Source: Alistipes sp.
GTDB taxonomy: Bacteria > Bacteroidota > Bacteroidia > Bacteroidales > Rikenellaceae
Assembly (NCBI GenBank): GCA_017504265.1
Contig: JAFVRN010000032.1
Coordinates: forward strand, 1-55,325
Direction of reading: 5' to 3'
DNA: 55,325 nucleotides
Of the stretch, positions 17,201-26,863 are shown piece after piece. How positions within the stretch are numbered: position 1 is the first letter of the stretch; every line of letters begins with the position of its first letter. A program made the translations under genes and the position numbers. The notes under the pieces were generated by a model. That model saw nothing but the letters and a program-made list of their open reading frames with translations, was not told where the DNA came from and did no database searches.

Positions 17201-17968
17201 ACTAACTGTGACTACGATACAGCACGTGCCTTCGAGCGTGCCGGTGCCGAAGTGGAGGTGTCGGTATTCAAGAACCTTACCGGTAGCGATGTCCTTGAAT
17301 CTATTGCCGAGATGAAGGAGTGTATCGGTCGTTGCCATATTATGGCACTCAGTGGTGGTTTCTCGGCAGGCGATGAGCCTGATGGTAGCGGTAAGTTTAT
17401 TGCCAACGTGCTTAACAATAAGGATGTAGCCGAAGCTATCCACGCCTTGCTCGATAGAGGAGGCTTGATGCTCGGTATATGTAACGGCTTCCAGGCGTTG
17501 GTTAAGTCGGGATTATTGCCCTACGGTCGTCTGGGTAAGGTTACCAAGGAGTCACCTACGTTGTTCCGTAACGATATCAACCGTCATATATCGCAGGTGG
17601 TATCCACACGTGTCGGTACTACGGCATCGCCATGGTTAAAATCGTTCGAGGTGGGCGATATACACTCTATCGCTGTTAGCCACGGTGAGGGTAAGTTCGT
17701 GGTAAGCGAGCAACTCGCCGAGGAGCTCTTCCGCAATGGACAGGTTGCCTTCCAGTATGTCGATGCCGATGGTATGCCTACCACCGATTCGCCATTCAAC
17801 CCCAATGGTTCGAGCTACGGTATCGAGGGTATAATCGATTGCAGCGGTCAGATTCTCGGTAAGATGGGACATACGGAGCGTTACGAGCGTGACCTTATGA
17901 AGAATATCTATGGAGAGAAGGTTCAGGATATCTTTGCCAATGCTGTAAATTATTTCACTAAAAAGTAG
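14261..17968 (+). CDS. purL: Phosphoribosylformylglycinamidine synthase, large single-chain form
   Basis: A 1235-residue enzyme converting FGAR, glutamine and ATP to FGAM. It has the PurS-like N-terminus, two AIRS-type halves (DTYWSDHCRHTTF near residue 220, NETHNHPTEIEPFGGA near residue 325) and a C-terminal class I glutaminase domain. The glutaminase has an intact nucleophile, Cys1074 in LGICNGFQ, and HGEGKF. The ATG at 14261 is preferred over an in-frame TTG at 14243. Its intact glutaminase contrasts with the damaged one in CarA across the divide. Confidence 0.95.
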   Translation: MKNRRIFVEKYPRFQVEADTLRKEFNTNLGLNIERLRYINVYDLFGFSDELLEKSRYSVFGEVVTDMVTDTCDMEGMPHLAVEYLPGQFDQRAASAVDCVHLIEPNAEVKIKSSRLLIFDESVTPEAMARIEKYFINAVESRKKNLDVLSDAESVDVKPVPVLEGFLEMKDEELAPYCKQNGLAMNSDDLREVVNYFRREGRDPRETELRILDTYWSDHCRHTTFTTEIESITLDESFMKAEFEESLDLMKSIRKELGREQKSLCLMELATIGARYLRKRGKLDDMEQSEENNACSIFVDVDVDGEMQRWLLQFKNETHNHPTEIEPFGGASTCLGGAIRDPLSGRSYVYQAMRVTGAGDIYKSFDETLDGKLPQRIISTKAAAGYSSYGNQIGLATTHVREVFHPDYVAKRLEVGAVVGAVKADNVRRESPTPGDVVLLLGGRTGRDGVGGATGSSKEHTLTSLEECSSEVQKGNAPEERKLSRLFRRGDVTRLIKKSNDFGAGGVSVAIGELTDGLDIYIDRVPTKYNGLNSTELAISESQERMSVVIERKDMEQFMALCHEENVEVTYVADVTDTRRMRMYNGSELVVDLSRDFIDSAGAKHYTSINIGAVEQCNPFERKVEGVTTTARMKANLEDDNVVSQKGLIEMFDSTIGASTVLMPFGGRTQTTETQVSVQKLPVGNHYTNTASIMAFGYNPYIAKWSPYHGAAYAVVEACAKVVAAGARYDKMRFSYQEYFERMTTATSWGKPLAALLGALKMQVELGLPSIGGKDSMSGTFRDINVPPMLMAFGITTVDARTVISPEFKSAGNNIYVIRHTPEANYMPSTEQLKRNFDFVSKKIAEGDIVAAYAVGFGGVGEAVSKMSFGNRVGAALECDEQMLYNYSYGSIVVESRRTLNFPSAELIGKTVEEDAIIVNGTALTIDELLEANTVKFTKVYADRGAKGGVTRISDGKNHVAEYKGERVDKVKVYLPVFPGTNCDYDTARAFERAGAEVEVSVFKNLTGSDVLESIAEMKECIGRCHIMALSGGFSAGDEPDGSGKFIANVLNNKDVAEAIHALLDRGGLMLGICNGFQALVKSGLLPYGRLGKVTKESPTLFRNDINRHISQVVSTRVGTTASPWLKSFEVGDIHSIAVSHGEGKFVVSEQLAEELFRNGQVAFQYVDADGMPTTDSPFNPNGSSYGIEGIIDCSGQILGKMGHTERYERDLMKNIYGEKVQDIFANAVNYFTKK

Positions 17969-17972
17969 GAGT

Positions 17973-18692
17973 ATGAAGCAGTTGGAACTTCTATACGATG
18001 GCAGTAGCAAACAGCTATATGCGACCGAAAATCCGGAGCAGATAATCATCCGCTTCAAGGACGATACTACGGCATTCTACAATATAAAGTGCGCAAAGAT
18101 TGAGAATAAGGGCAAGATGAACTGTGCAATATCGTCGATGATACTCGACTATCTTGCCTCAAAAGGTGTTAAAACTCACTTTGTGGAGCAGGTAGACGAA
18201 AACAGCCAGCTATGTCGCGTTGTTAGGCATATACCCATCGAGGTCATAGTGCGTAATGTTATCGCCGGCTCTATGGCCAAGCGTCTTGGTATCGAGGAGG
18301 GTAGAGTGCCCAATAACAAGATTTATGACCTATGCCTGCGCTCCGACGAACTGAGCGACCCGCTTATCAACGACCATCATGCCGTAGCCTTGGGTCTTGC
18401 CACATACGAGGAACTTGGCGAGATGTACGCTGCATCGGAGCGTATCAACACCTTGCTTACCGACCTGTATGCTAAGGCGGGTATTCGTCTTGTCGATTTT
18501 AAGATAGAGTTTGGCAGAACTGCAAGTGGAGAGTTGGTGCTTGCCGACGAGCTTACTCCCGACACCTGCCGTATCTGGGATATGGCTACGGGAGAGCGTA
18601 TGGACAAGGATCGTTTCCGTAGAGATCTCGGTCGTGTGCGTGAGGCATACGAGGAGGTGGCCAATCGTTTGAAGAGTGCTCTTAATAAATAA
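17973..18692 (+). CDS. purC: SAICAR synthetase
   Basis: A 239-residue protein that ligates aspartate to CAIR. It begins with LLYDGSSKQLYAT, has RFKDDTTAFYN near residue 27, EVIVRNVIAGS near residue 90 and the C-terminal VDFKIEFGRTASGELVLADELTPDTCR, all PurC signatures. Four bases separate it from purL and six from purF. Confidence 0.96.
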   Translation: MKQLELLYDGSSKQLYATENPEQIIIRFKDDTTAFYNIKCAKIENKGKMNCAISSMILDYLASKGVKTHFVEQVDENSQLCRVVRHIPIEVIVRNVIAGSMAKRLGIEEGRVPNNKIYDLCLRSDELSDPLINDHHAVALGLATYEELGEMYAASERINTLLTDLYAKAGIRLVDFKIEFGRTASGELVLADELTPDTCRIWDMATGERMDKDRFRRDLGRVREAYEEVANRLKSALNK

Positions 18693-18698
18693 TAAGGT

Positions 18699-20093
18699 AT
18701 GCTTAAAGATTCATTAGATATATATGGTGATGACCTGCACGAGGAGTGTGGCGTCTTTGGTATCTTTGGTGTTGATGATGCACCCAACCTCGCATACTAC
18801 GGCTTGCATGCCTTGCAGCATCGTGGCCAGGAGGCTTGTGGTATATCGGCCTTTGACGGCGATAAGCTCAATACGGTCAAGGGCGAGGGTCTTGTTACCG
18901 AGGTATTCAACCAGCAGAAGCTATCGAAACTTAAAGGTCGTATAGCTATTGGACATGTGCGCTACTCGACAACGGGTGGTGGCGGTGCCAATAATGTGCA
19001 GCCCTTCTCGTTCAACCACTATACGGGCGATTTCGCACTTGCACATAATGGTAACCTTGTCAATTCCCGTGAGCTGGCACGTTACCTTGAAGTTCGAGGC
19101 AGCCTCTTTCACTCGTCGTCCGATAGTGAGCTTTTAGCGCACCTTATCAAGAAGGAGAATAGCGAGAACCCTCGTATTGATAACATCATCGAGGCACTCA
19201 ATATGCTTGAAGGAGCTTTCGCCTTCCTTATTATGACCAAAAACCGTATCTATGCTTGTCGTGATAAGCATGGTCTGCGTCCGCTATCTATCGGTAAGCT
19301 CGGTGATGGCTATGTTATCAGTAGCGAGACATGTGCCTTCGATATTATCGGTGCCGAGTTTATCAGGGATATAGAGCCGGGAGAGATTGTCACTATTGAC
19401 CACCATGGCATACGCAGTAACTACTATTCGCGTTATCAGCGTCATTTGATGTGTTCGATGGAGTATATCTACTTTGCGCGCCCCGATAGCGATATTGAGG
19501 GTTGCAACGTTCATACCTTCCGTAAGCAGACAGGCCGTTATCTGTATGAGCAGTCACCTATCAAGGCAGATGTGGTTATCGGTGTTCCCGATTCGAGTAT
19601 CAGTGCTGCTATCGGTTACTCCGAGGCCAGCGGTATTCCATATGAGATGGGCCTGATTAAGAATAAATATATAGCACGTACCTTTATCCAACCATCGCAG
19701 GAGATGCGCGAGAAGGGTGTGCGTATGAAGCTGTCAGCGGTGCGCTCGTTGGTTAAGGATAAGTCGGTAGTGCTTATCGATGACTCTATTGTGCGAGGTA
19801 CAACCTCGTTGCGTATCGTGCGTCTGTTGAAGGAGGCGGGAGCCCGTGAGGTACATGTACGTATCGCAAGCCCTGCGATTACCAACCCTTGCTTCTACGG
19901 TATAGATATGTCTACTCGCAACGAGCTGCTCTGCGCACGTAATACCATTGATGAGGCACGCAAGGCTATCGAGGCTGACTCTTTGGAGTTCCTCAGCGAG
20001 GAGTCGTTGCTCAAGGCGGGTAATCGCTCGGAGTTGTGTATGGCATGCTTCAATGGTTGCTATCCCACATCATTGTATCAGAATAAGAGATAA
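18699..20093 (+). CDS. purF: Amidophosphoribosyltransferase
   Basis: A 464-residue enzyme for the first committed purine step, PRPP plus glutamine to phosphoribosylamine. The N-terminal class II glutaminase has its nucleophile at Cys17 (EECGVFGIFG) after a short propeptide, and RYSTTG and HNGN segments. The C-terminal phosphoribosyltransferase has VVLIDDSIVRGTT near residue 350. Cys pairs in the last part (CMACFNGCYP) fit the iron-sulfur type of PurF. Confidence 0.95.
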   Translation: MLKDSLDIYGDDLHEECGVFGIFGVDDAPNLAYYGLHALQHRGQEACGISAFDGDKLNTVKGEGLVTEVFNQQKLSKLKGRIAIGHVRYSTTGGGGANNVQPFSFNHYTGDFALAHNGNLVNSRELARYLEVRGSLFHSSSDSELLAHLIKKENSENPRIDNIIEALNMLEGAFAFLIMTKNRIYACRDKHGLRPLSIGKLGDGYVISSETCAFDIIGAEFIRDIEPGEIVTIDHHGIRSNYYSRYQRHLMCSMEYIYFARPDSDIEGCNVHTFRKQTGRYLYEQSPIKADVVIGVPDSSISAAIGYSEASGIPYEMGLIKNKYIARTFIQPSQEMREKGVRMKLSAVRSLVKDKSVVLIDDSIVRGTTSLRIVRLLKEAGAREVHVRIASPAITNPCFYGIDMSTRNELLCARNTIDEARKAIEADSLEFLSEESLLKAGNRSELCMACFNGCYPTSLYQNKR

Positions 20094-20112
20094 TAATAAA
20101 ACAATATAGATT

Positions 20113-21141
20113 ATGGCAAAAAGTTACGAAGAGGCCGGTGTAAACCTTGAAGCCGGTTACGAGGTTGTTCGACGTATTAAGTCACATGTCGCATCGACAA
20201 AGCGACGTGGCTCAATGGGTAATATAGGTGCTTTCGGAGGTATGTTTAACCTTGCGGAGCTCGGTATCAAGGAGCCGGTGTTGGTTAGTGGTACCGATGG
20301 CGTGGGAACTAAACTCAAACTCGCTTTCGAGATGGATAAGCACGATACGATAGGTATCGATGCCGTGGCAATGTGTGTCAATGATGTCTTGGCGCAAGGT
20401 GCTGAGCCTCTTGTCTTCTTGGACTATGTGGCTGTGGGCCACAACGAGCCTGCTAAGATTGAGGCTATCGTGGCAGGTGTTGCCGAGGGCTGTCGTCAGG
20501 CAGGTTGTGCCTTGGTAGGTGGCGAGACTGCCGAGATGCCGGGTATGTATGGCGATGGCGAATACGATATCGCCGGCTTCACGGTAGGTGTCGTGGAGCG
20601 TTCTAAGCTTATCGATGCCGGAGAGCGAGTACAGACGGGCGACGTTCTGATAGGTATCGCTTCAAGCGGTGTTCACTCTAATGGTTTCAGCCTTGTACGT
20701 AAGGTTGTTAGCGATAACGGTCTTAAACTCAACGAGTGTTACGACGAGATAGGTGGCCGTAAGCTTGGTGAGGTGCTTCTCACGCCTACACGAATCTACG
20801 TTAAACAGGTGTTGCGCGTTATTGCCGAGTGCGATGTTCACGGCATCAGCCACATCACGGGTGGTGGTTTCGACGAGAATATCCCACGTATCTTGAAGCC
20901 CGGACAGGGAGTCGAGGTTAAGGAGGGCTCATGGGAGATACTTCCGGTCTTTGCTCTTTTGGAGAAGTATGGTAAGGTTAAGCACCGTGAGATGTTCAAC
21001 ATCTTCAATATGGGTATCGGTATGGTCATCGCCATGGACGAGAAGGATGCAGCCAAGGCAATATCTATCTTGGAGGAGTGTGGCGAGAAGGCATCTGTTA
21101 TCGGTAAGGTTGTCGATGGCGAGGGTGTAACCATAATCTAA
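20113..21141 (+). CDS. purM: AIR synthetase
   Basis: A 342-residue ATP-dependent cyclo-ligase making AIR from FGAM. It shows GAFGGMF near residue 37, [13 protein letters not shown], the [23 protein letters not shown] block, [11 protein letters not shown] and [13 protein letters not shown]. Length and domain order are normal. It lies 19 bases after purF. Confidence 0.96.
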   Translation: MAKSYEEAGVNLEAGYEVVRRIKSHVASTKRRGSMGNIGAFGGMFNLAELGIKEPVLVSGTDGVGTKLKLAFEMDKHDTIGIDAVAMCVNDVLAQGAEPLVFLDYVAVGHNEPAKIEAIVAGVAEGCRQAGCALVGGETAEMPGMYGDGEYDIAGFTVGVVERSKLIDAGERVQTGDVLIGIASSGVHSNGFSLVRKVVSDNGLKLNECYDEIGGRKLGEVLLTPTRIYVKQVLRVIAECDVHGISHITGGGFDENIPRILKPGQGVEVKEGSWEILPVFALLEKYGKVKHREMFNIFNMGIGMVIAMDEKDAAKAISILEECGEKASVIGKVVDGEGVTII

Positions 21142-21154
21142 TGTTTCTACGGGG

Positions 21155-21730
21155 ATGAAACGTACAAAGTTGGCTGTTTTTGCAAGTGGCAGCGGTAGTA
21201 ACTACGAGGCTATCGTCGAGGCGTGCCGTGATGGACGTATCGAGGCTGATGTAGTATTGCTGGTATGTGATAAGCCCGGGGCAAAGGTCTTGGAGCGAGC
21301 CAAGCGTTTTGGTACAGAGAGCTTCGCCTTCAATCCCAAGGATTACGAGTCGAGAGAGGCCTATGAGACCGTTCTCGTATCGATGTTGGAGGAGCGAGGC
21401 ATAGATTACATATGCTTGGCAGGTTATATGCGCATCGTGGGTAAGGTTCTCTTGGAGCGTTTCGAGCAGCGTATCGTAAATATCCATCCTTCGCTGCTTC
21501 CCTCGTTCAAAGGGGCTCATGCCATACAAGATGCTGTTGATTATGGTGTTAAGATATTTGGTGTCACCACCCATTTCGTCGATGAGACGCTCGATGGTGG
21601 ACGTATCATCGACCAGGCAGCTATCGTTTACGAGGGTTCGGATATAGAGGAACTTACCAATCTTATACACAACATCGAGCATAAGCTCTATGTTAAGACT
21701 ATTAACAAACTGATAAATAAGAAATACTAA
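21155..21730 (+). CDS. purN: Phosphoribosylglycinamide formyltransferase
   Basis: A 191-residue enzyme that formylates GAR with 10-formyl-tetrahydrofolate. It has FASGSGSNYEAI at the start, the catalytic AGYMRIVG region, HPSLLPSFKG and a GVTTHFVDETLDGG loop with the essential His and Asp. folD in the same operon supplies the formyl donor. Confidence 0.95.
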   Translation: MKRTKLAVFASGSGSNYEAIVEACRDGRIEADVVLLVCDKPGAKVLERAKRFGTESFAFNPKDYESREAYETVLVSMLEERGIDYICLAGYMRIVGKVLLERFEQRIVNIHPSLLPSFKGAHAIQDAVDYGVKIFGVTTHFVDETLDGGRIIDQAAIVYEGSDIEELTNLIHNIEHKLYVKTINKLINKKY

Positions 21731-21736
21731 GATAAT

Positions 21737-23266
21737 ATGAGAGCATTAGTTAGTGTTAGCGATAAGCGTGGTGTTGTAGACTTCTGTAAGGAGCTGCGTC
21801 GCTTGGGCTGGGAGATTATAGCTACCGGAGGTACTATGAAGCTACTCGAAGACAGTGGCGTGGATGTCATAAACATCAGCGACGTTACGGGCTTCCCCGA
21901 GATATGCGATGGTCGTGTTAAGACGTTGCATCCTAAGGTGCATGGCGGTCTTTTGGCACGTCGTGACGATGAGAGCCACCTGCAAGCATTGCGTGATAAC
22001 GCCATTGAGTTTATAGATATGGTATGTGTCAATCTCTATCCTTTCCGTCAGACTATCTCCAAGCCTGATGTAAGTATGGAGGATGCCATAGAGAATATCG
22101 ACATAGGTGGCCCATCTATGTTGCGTTCGGCAGCTAAGAATTACCGCGATGTGACGGTGGTATGTAATCCCGATGACTATGCTCGTATTATCGCCGAGAT
22201 CGAGGCTAATGGTAATACTACGCTCGACACACGCTTGCAGCTATCGGCAGCGGCATATACACACACCGCAGAGTACGATATGTGTATTGCTACCTATATG
22301 AGAGGTGCTGCCGGTCTTAACGAGAAGCTCTTCACGTCGTTCGACTTGGTGCAGACCCTGCGCTATGGCGAGAATCCACATCAGTCGGCTAAGTTCTATC
22401 GTGCTGAGAAGAGTGTTCCTTTCTCGCTTGCTACGGCCAAGCAGCTCGGAGGCAAGGAGATGTCGTATAACAATATTCAGGATGCCAATGCTGCGTTGAA
22501 TATCACGCGTGAGTTTTCGGAGCCATTCTGCGTAGGTCTTAAACATATGAATCCATGTGGTGCTGCTATTGGCAAGGATATCAAAGAGGCGTGGGAGAAG
22601 GCCTATGAGGCAGATAAGGTAAGCATCTTCGGTGGTATTGTGGCTGTGAACAGAGAGCTTACCAAGGAGGTCGCCGAGCTTATGAAGCCTATCTTCTTGG
22701 AGATTATCATGGCACCATCGTTCTCGGATGAGGCACTTGAAGTCCTTTCGACGAAGAAGAATCTCCGTCTGTTGCAGGTAGATATGACACCATCGGCAGA
22801 TGTGCAGACGCAATACGTATCGGTAAATGGTGGAATGCTTGTTCAGCAGCTCGATACCGAAACCCGAGAGGTTGTCGCAGATATGTGTGTCACACAGCGT
22901 AAACCATCATCCGATGAACTTGCGGATATGAACTTCGGCTGGCGTATCGTTAAGCACGTTAAGTCCAATGCTATCGTTGCTGTTAAGGATGGTCATACGG
23001 TAGGTGTTGGTGCAGGCCAGATGAACCGTGTGGGTTCTGCCGAGATAGCCTTGAAGCAGGCTAAGGCCGCAGGCTTTGCCGAGGGTCTGGTTTTGGCTTC
23101 GGATGGTTTCTTCCCATTCGACGATACCGTAACACTTGCAAAGGAGTATGGCGTTACAGCCTTGGTACAGCCCGGCGGTAGCGTTCGTGACGAGGATTCG
23201 GTGAAGCGTGCCGATGAGTTCGGCATGACAATGCTGATGACCGGTATGCGCCATTTCAAACACTAA
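21737..23266 (+). CDS. purH: Bifunctional AICAR formyltransferase / IMP cyclohydrolase
   Basis: A 509-residue protein for the last two steps to IMP. The N-terminal cyclohydrolase domain has SVSDKRGVVDFC, ATGGTMKLL and RVKTLHPKVHGGLL. The C-terminal transformylase domain has LRYGENPHQSA, KHMNPCGAAIG and a final SDGFFPFDDTV region. It follows purN by six bases. Confidence 0.96.
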   Translation: MRALVSVSDKRGVVDFCKELRRLGWEIIATGGTMKLLEDSGVDVINISDVTGFPEICDGRVKTLHPKVHGGLLARRDDESHLQALRDNAIEFIDMVCVNLYPFRQTISKPDVSMEDAIENIDIGGPSMLRSAAKNYRDVTVVCNPDDYARIIAEIEANGNTTLDTRLQLSAAAYTHTAEYDMCIATYMRGAAGLNEKLFTSFDLVQTLRYGENPHQSAKFYRAEKSVPFSLATAKQLGGKEMSYNNIQDANAALNITREFSEPFCVGLKHMNPCGAAIGKDIKEAWEKAYEADKVSIFGGIVAVNRELTKEVAELMKPIFLEIIMAPSFSDEALEVLSTKKNLRLLQVDMTPSADVQTQYVSVNGGMLVQQLDTETREVVADMCVTQRKPSSDELADMNFGWRIVKHVKSNAIVAVKDGHTVGVGAGQMNRVGSAEIALKQAKAAGFAEGLVLASDGFFPFDDTVTLAKEYGVTALVQPGGSVRDEDSVKRADEFGMTMLMTGMRHFKH

Positions 23267-23278
23267 AATTTAGCGACC

Positions 23279-24526
23279 ATGAAGGTATTAGTTATAGGCT
23301 CAGGTGGCCGTTGCCATGCTATTGTCGAGGCGTTGTCACGTTCGCAGCAGGCCGAGAAGATATATTGTGCTCCGGGTAATGCAGGTATTGCAGCTTTGGC
23401 CGAGTGCGTAGCAATTAAGGATACAGATGTCGAGGCATTGCTATCCTTTGCCAAGAGTGAGGGTATAGGTCTTACGGTTGTAGGCCCCGAGGCATCGTTG
23501 GCAGTAGGAGTTGTAGATCGCTTCCGCGAGGAGGGTCTGAAAATATTTGGCCCTACGCAGGCCGCTACGGAGATTGAGTCGAGCAAGGATTTTGCTAAAC
23601 GTCTTATGAAGAAGTATGACGTACCTACTGCCGACTACGCTACATTTACCGACTTTGAGCAGGCTATGGACTATGTGCGTCGTGGCACGCTGCCCACGGT
23701 GCTTAAATACGATGGTCTGGCAGCGGGTAAGGGCGTTGTAATTGCAGAGAGTATGGAGGAGGCCGAGGCTACGCTACGCGATATGTTGCTTGATACGAAG
23801 TATGGTGAAGGCCGAGTTGTCATCGAGGAGTTCCTTACAGGTGAGGAGTTTTCGTTGATGTGCTTTGTTGCAGGTAACAATGTCGTTGCAATGCCTGTTG
23901 CGCAGGATCATAAACGTGCATACGATAATGACGAAGGCCCAAATACGGGCGGTATGGGAGCATATACCGAGTTGCCTTTCGTTACGGAGGAGGATAAGAG
24001 CTACGCCATGACAAACATTATGCAACGTGTGGCAGATGCTATGGTCGAGGAGGGTATACCATTTACGGGTGTCCTCTACGGTGGCCTTATGAAGACCCCT
24101 CAGGGCATCAAGGTTATCGAGTTTAACGCACGTTTTGGTGACCCTGAGACCGAGGTGGTATTGCCACGTCTGCGTAGCGATGCTGTCGATCTATTTATGG
24201 CAGTTGCCGAGGGACGTAAACCCTATGCGGAGTGGAGTGAGGGTGCTACGCTCGGTATCGTCCTCGCCTCGAAGGGATACCCGGGTAGCTACGATAAGGG
24301 CTACGTTATACGAGGTACGGAGAGCGTCGATGCCAAGATATACCATATGGGAACAGCCCAAAAGAATGGAGAGTTGGTTACGGCAGGTGGCCGTGTGATG
24401 ATTGTTGTTGCCGAGGCAGCAACGCTCAAAGAGGCACAGCAGAAGGCTTGTGCCGAGGTTGCAAAGATAGAGTGCGAGAACCTATTCCACCGCTCGGATA
24501 TAGGTGCTAAGGCATTCAAATATTAG
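23279..24526 (+). CDS. purD: Phosphoribosylamine-glycine ligase
   Basis: A 415-residue ATP-grasp ligase forming GAR from phosphoribosylamine and glycine. It shows GSGGRCHAI at the start, LKYDGLAAGKGVV near residue 145, DEGPNTGGMGAYT and the metal-binding FNARFGDPETEVVL. The usual GGREHA motif reads GGRCHA, a minor change. It sits 12 bases after purH. Confidence 0.95.
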   Translation: MKVLVIGSGGRCHAIVEALSRSQQAEKIYCAPGNAGIAALAECVAIKDTDVEALLSFAKSEGIGLTVVGPEASLAVGVVDRFREEGLKIFGPTQAATEIESSKDFAKRLMKKYDVPTADYATFTDFEQAMDYVRRGTLPTVLKYDGLAAGKGVVIAESMEEAEATLRDMLLDTKYGEGRVVIEEFLTGEEFSLMCFVAGNNVVAMPVAQDHKRAYDNDEGPNTGGMGAYTELPFVTEEDKSYAMTNIMQRVADAMVEEGIPFTGVLYGGLMKTPQGIKVIEFNARFGDPETEVVLPRLRSDAVDLFMAVAEGRKPYAEWSEGATLGIVLASKGYPGSYDKGYVIRGTESVDAKIYHMGTAQKNGELVTAGGRVMIVVAEAATLKEAQQKACAEVAKIECENLFHRSDIGAKAFKY

Positions 24527-24545
24527 ATTAAAACGATATAAAACT

Positions 24546-25397
24546 ATGATTATAAAAGGTAGAGATTTATCAACATCAATTAAAGAGGCACTCAAAGTAC
24601 GTGTCGAGGTGCTAAAAACAGAGTATGGTCGTACCCCCAACCTTGTGGTTATTCTTGTAGGTGAGGATCCGGGTAGTGTGTCATATGTAACAGGTAAGGC
24701 GAAGGCTGCCAACGAGGTGGGCATTGCAAATAATACTATACGTCTTGAGGATACAATATCCGAGGCAGAGCTTTTGGCCTTGGTAGACAAACTTAATCAC
24801 GACGATACGGTAGATGGTATCCTTGTGCAGTTGCCACTGCCCAAGCATATCGACGAAAGGAAGGTTATTGCCGCTATATCTCCCGATAAGGATGTCGATG
24901 CCTTCCATCCTATGAATGTTGCCAAGCTATGGCTCAAGCAGCCCTGTGTTTTGCCATGCACGCCCAAGGGTATCATCAAGTTGCTTCACTTTGCCGGCGT
25001 GGATATAGCAGGTAAGGAGGCGGTTGTTGTCGGTCGTAGCAATATTGTAGGCCAGCCTGTGGCCAAGCTCTTGTTGGATGCCAATGCCACTGTAACCGTT
25101 GCACACTCAAAGACTCGAAATCTCGCCGAGATCACTCGTCGTGCCGATATTCTTGTGGCAGCTATTGGTCGTGAGCGTTTCATCACGGCAGATATGATTA
25201 AGCCCGGTGCTGTGGTCATCGACGTGGGTGTCAATCGCGATACTCGCAATGGTAAGCTCTGTGGCGATGTAGATTTCGAGGCGGCACAGAATGTTGCGGC
25301 TGCCATCACTCCCGTTCCTGGCGGTGTAGGTCCTATGACTATCGCCTGCTTGATGGAGAATACCGTCGAGGCATTTGTTAATAGAATGAGTAAGTAA
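24546..25397 (+). CDS. folD: Methylenetetrahydrofolate dehydrogenase / methenyltetrahydrofolate cyclohydrolase
   Basis: A 283-residue bifunctional enzyme that makes 10-formyl-tetrahydrofolate. It has VGEDPGSVSYVTGKAKAA with the catalytic Tyr/Lys, QLPLPKHID, VGRSNIVGQPVAKLL and PVPGGVGPMTIACLMENT. The ATG at 24546 fits the family start. Its position between purD and purB suits its role as cofactor source for PurN and PurH. Confidence 0.95.
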   Translation: MIIKGRDLSTSIKEALKVRVEVLKTEYGRTPNLVVILVGEDPGSVSYVTGKAKAANEVGIANNTIRLEDTISEAELLALVDKLNHDDTVDGILVQLPLPKHIDERKVIAAISPDKDVDAFHPMNVAKLWLKQPCVLPCTPKGIIKLLHFAGVDIAGKEAVVVGRSNIVGQPVAKLLLDANATVTVAHSKTRNLAEITRRADILVAAIGRERFITADMIKPGAVVIDVGVNRDTRNGKLCGDVDFEAAQNVAAAITPVPGGVGPMTIACLMENTVEAFVNRMSK

Positions 25398-25422
25398 TAA
25401 ACAATAAAAACTAACCTGCCTT

Positions 25423-26718
25423 ATGATTGAAAGATATAGTAGAGAGATAATGCGCAAGGTGTGGACCGAGCAGAATAAGTTCGATGCCTATCTTCGTGTC
25501 GAGATTTTGGCCTCTGAGGCGTGGAGCCAGCTGGGAGTAGTACCCAAGGAGGATGTAGAGAAGTTGTGGAAGAATGCTTCGTTTAGCATCGACCGCATCA
25601 CAGAGATCGAACAGCAGACACGTCACGATATCGTGGCCTTCACACGTGCCGTGAGCGAGACTCTTGGCGAGGAGCGTAAATGGGTACACTACGGCCTTAC
25701 AAGTACCGATGTTGTTGATACAGCCAATGGCTACCTGCTTAGACAGGCCAATGCTATTCTTTTGGACGATATAGAGAAGATGTTGGAGGTGTTGCGTCGT
25801 AGAGCTATCGAGTTCAAGGCGACACCTTGCATTGGTCGTACACACGGTATACACGCAGATATAACATGCTTCGGTTTGAAGTGGGCATTATGGTACGAGG
25901 AGATGAAGCGTAATCTTACTCGCTTTGTAGCAGCATCACGTGGTGTTGAGGTTGGTAAGATTAGCGGTGCTGTTGGTAATTTTGCCAATATCCCTCCATT
26001 TATCCAGGACTATGTATGTGAGCATCTTGGCATTGAGAGCGCAAATATCTCTACGCAGGTTATCCAGCGTGACCGCCATGCCTACTATATGGCAACACTT
26101 GCAGTCATCGCATCGAGTATCGAGCAGATGGCAATGGAGATTCGTAACTTGCAGCGTACCGAGGTGCATGAGGTTGAGGAGTCATTTGGTAAGGGACAGA
26201 AGGGTTCGAGTGCTATGCCTCACAAGCGTAATCCTATTTCGAGTGAGAATATGTGTGGATGCGCACGTGTTATGCGTGGCTATATGGCAGCCTTCTACGA
26301 GAATGTTGCTTTGTGGCACGAGCGTGATATATCACACTCATCTACCGAGCGTATCATCCTTCCCGATGCAACAATGCTTCTTGACTATATGCTCAACCGT
26401 TTCCGCGGCATCCTCGAAAATCTCGTAGTATTTGAAGATGTTATGATGGAGAACATCTATCGTACCCGTAAGGTAATCTTTGCGCAGCGTGTTATGAATG
26501 CACTTATCGAGCGCGGTTTCTCGCGTGAGCAGGCATACGATACTGTGCAGCCTATCGCTATGCGTGCCATGAGTGAGCGCGCCGACTATCAGGAGCTTCT
26601 TGCCGAGAGCCCAGAGGTAATGGCAGTACTCAGCCGAGAGGAGTTGGATAGCTGTTTCACTCTCGACTACTATCTCAAAAATGTAGATTATATATTTGAG
26701 CGTGTAGGCATAGAGTAA
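25423..26718 (+). CDS. purB: Adenylosuccinate lyase
   Basis: A 431-residue fumarase-superfamily lyase acting twice in purine synthesis, releasing fumarate from SAICAR and adenylosuccinate. The motifs [29 protein letters not shown] and the signature [17 protein letters not shown] near residue 263 are clear. It is the last gene of the operon, and palindromic repeats follow its stop directly. Confidence 0.96.
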   Translation: MIERYSREIMRKVWTEQNKFDAYLRVEILASEAWSQLGVVPKEDVEKLWKNASFSIDRITEIEQQTRHDIVAFTRAVSETLGEERKWVHYGLTSTDVVDTANGYLLRQANAILLDDIEKMLEVLRRRAIEFKATPCIGRTHGIHADITCFGLKWALWYEEMKRNLTRFVAASRGVEVGKISGAVGNFANIPPFIQDYVCEHLGIESANISTQVIQRDRHAYYMATLAVIASSIEQMAMEIRNLQRTEVHEVEESFGKGQKGSSAMPHKRNPISSENMCGCARVMRGYMAAFYENVALWHERDISHSSTERIILPDATMLLDYMLNRFRGILENLVVFEDVMMENIYRTRKVIFAQRVMNALIERGFSREQAYDTVQPIAMRAMSERADYQELLAESPEVMAVLSREELDSCFTLDYYLKNVDYIFERVGIE

Positions 26719-26860
26719 ATTTTTGTGATAGCGGCGCATTAGCGACGCTTCAGTCCAAAGGGCGAATGGGAAATACGCTTAGTATGTCCCATCCGCCCTT
26801 TCTCGTGTCAGCGCCACTACTGCGCCACTCTGACAAAAATTTGAGGTATAACCGCTGATT
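26719..26860. repeat. Palindromic repeat unit, copy 1
   Basis: Starting one base after purB, this unit contains a long hairpin: 26758-26772 (AAAGGGCGAATGGGA) pairs with 26787-26801 (one mismatch), with an inner ATAC/GTAT pair. The unit is framed by ATTTTTGT near 26720 and ACAAAAAT near 26834. Bases 26763-26841 are identical to 26908-26986 in copy 2. It may act as the purine operon's terminator or be the remnant of a small non-autonomous element; no gene is seen. Confidence 0.7.
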
Positions 26861-26863
26861 GGG

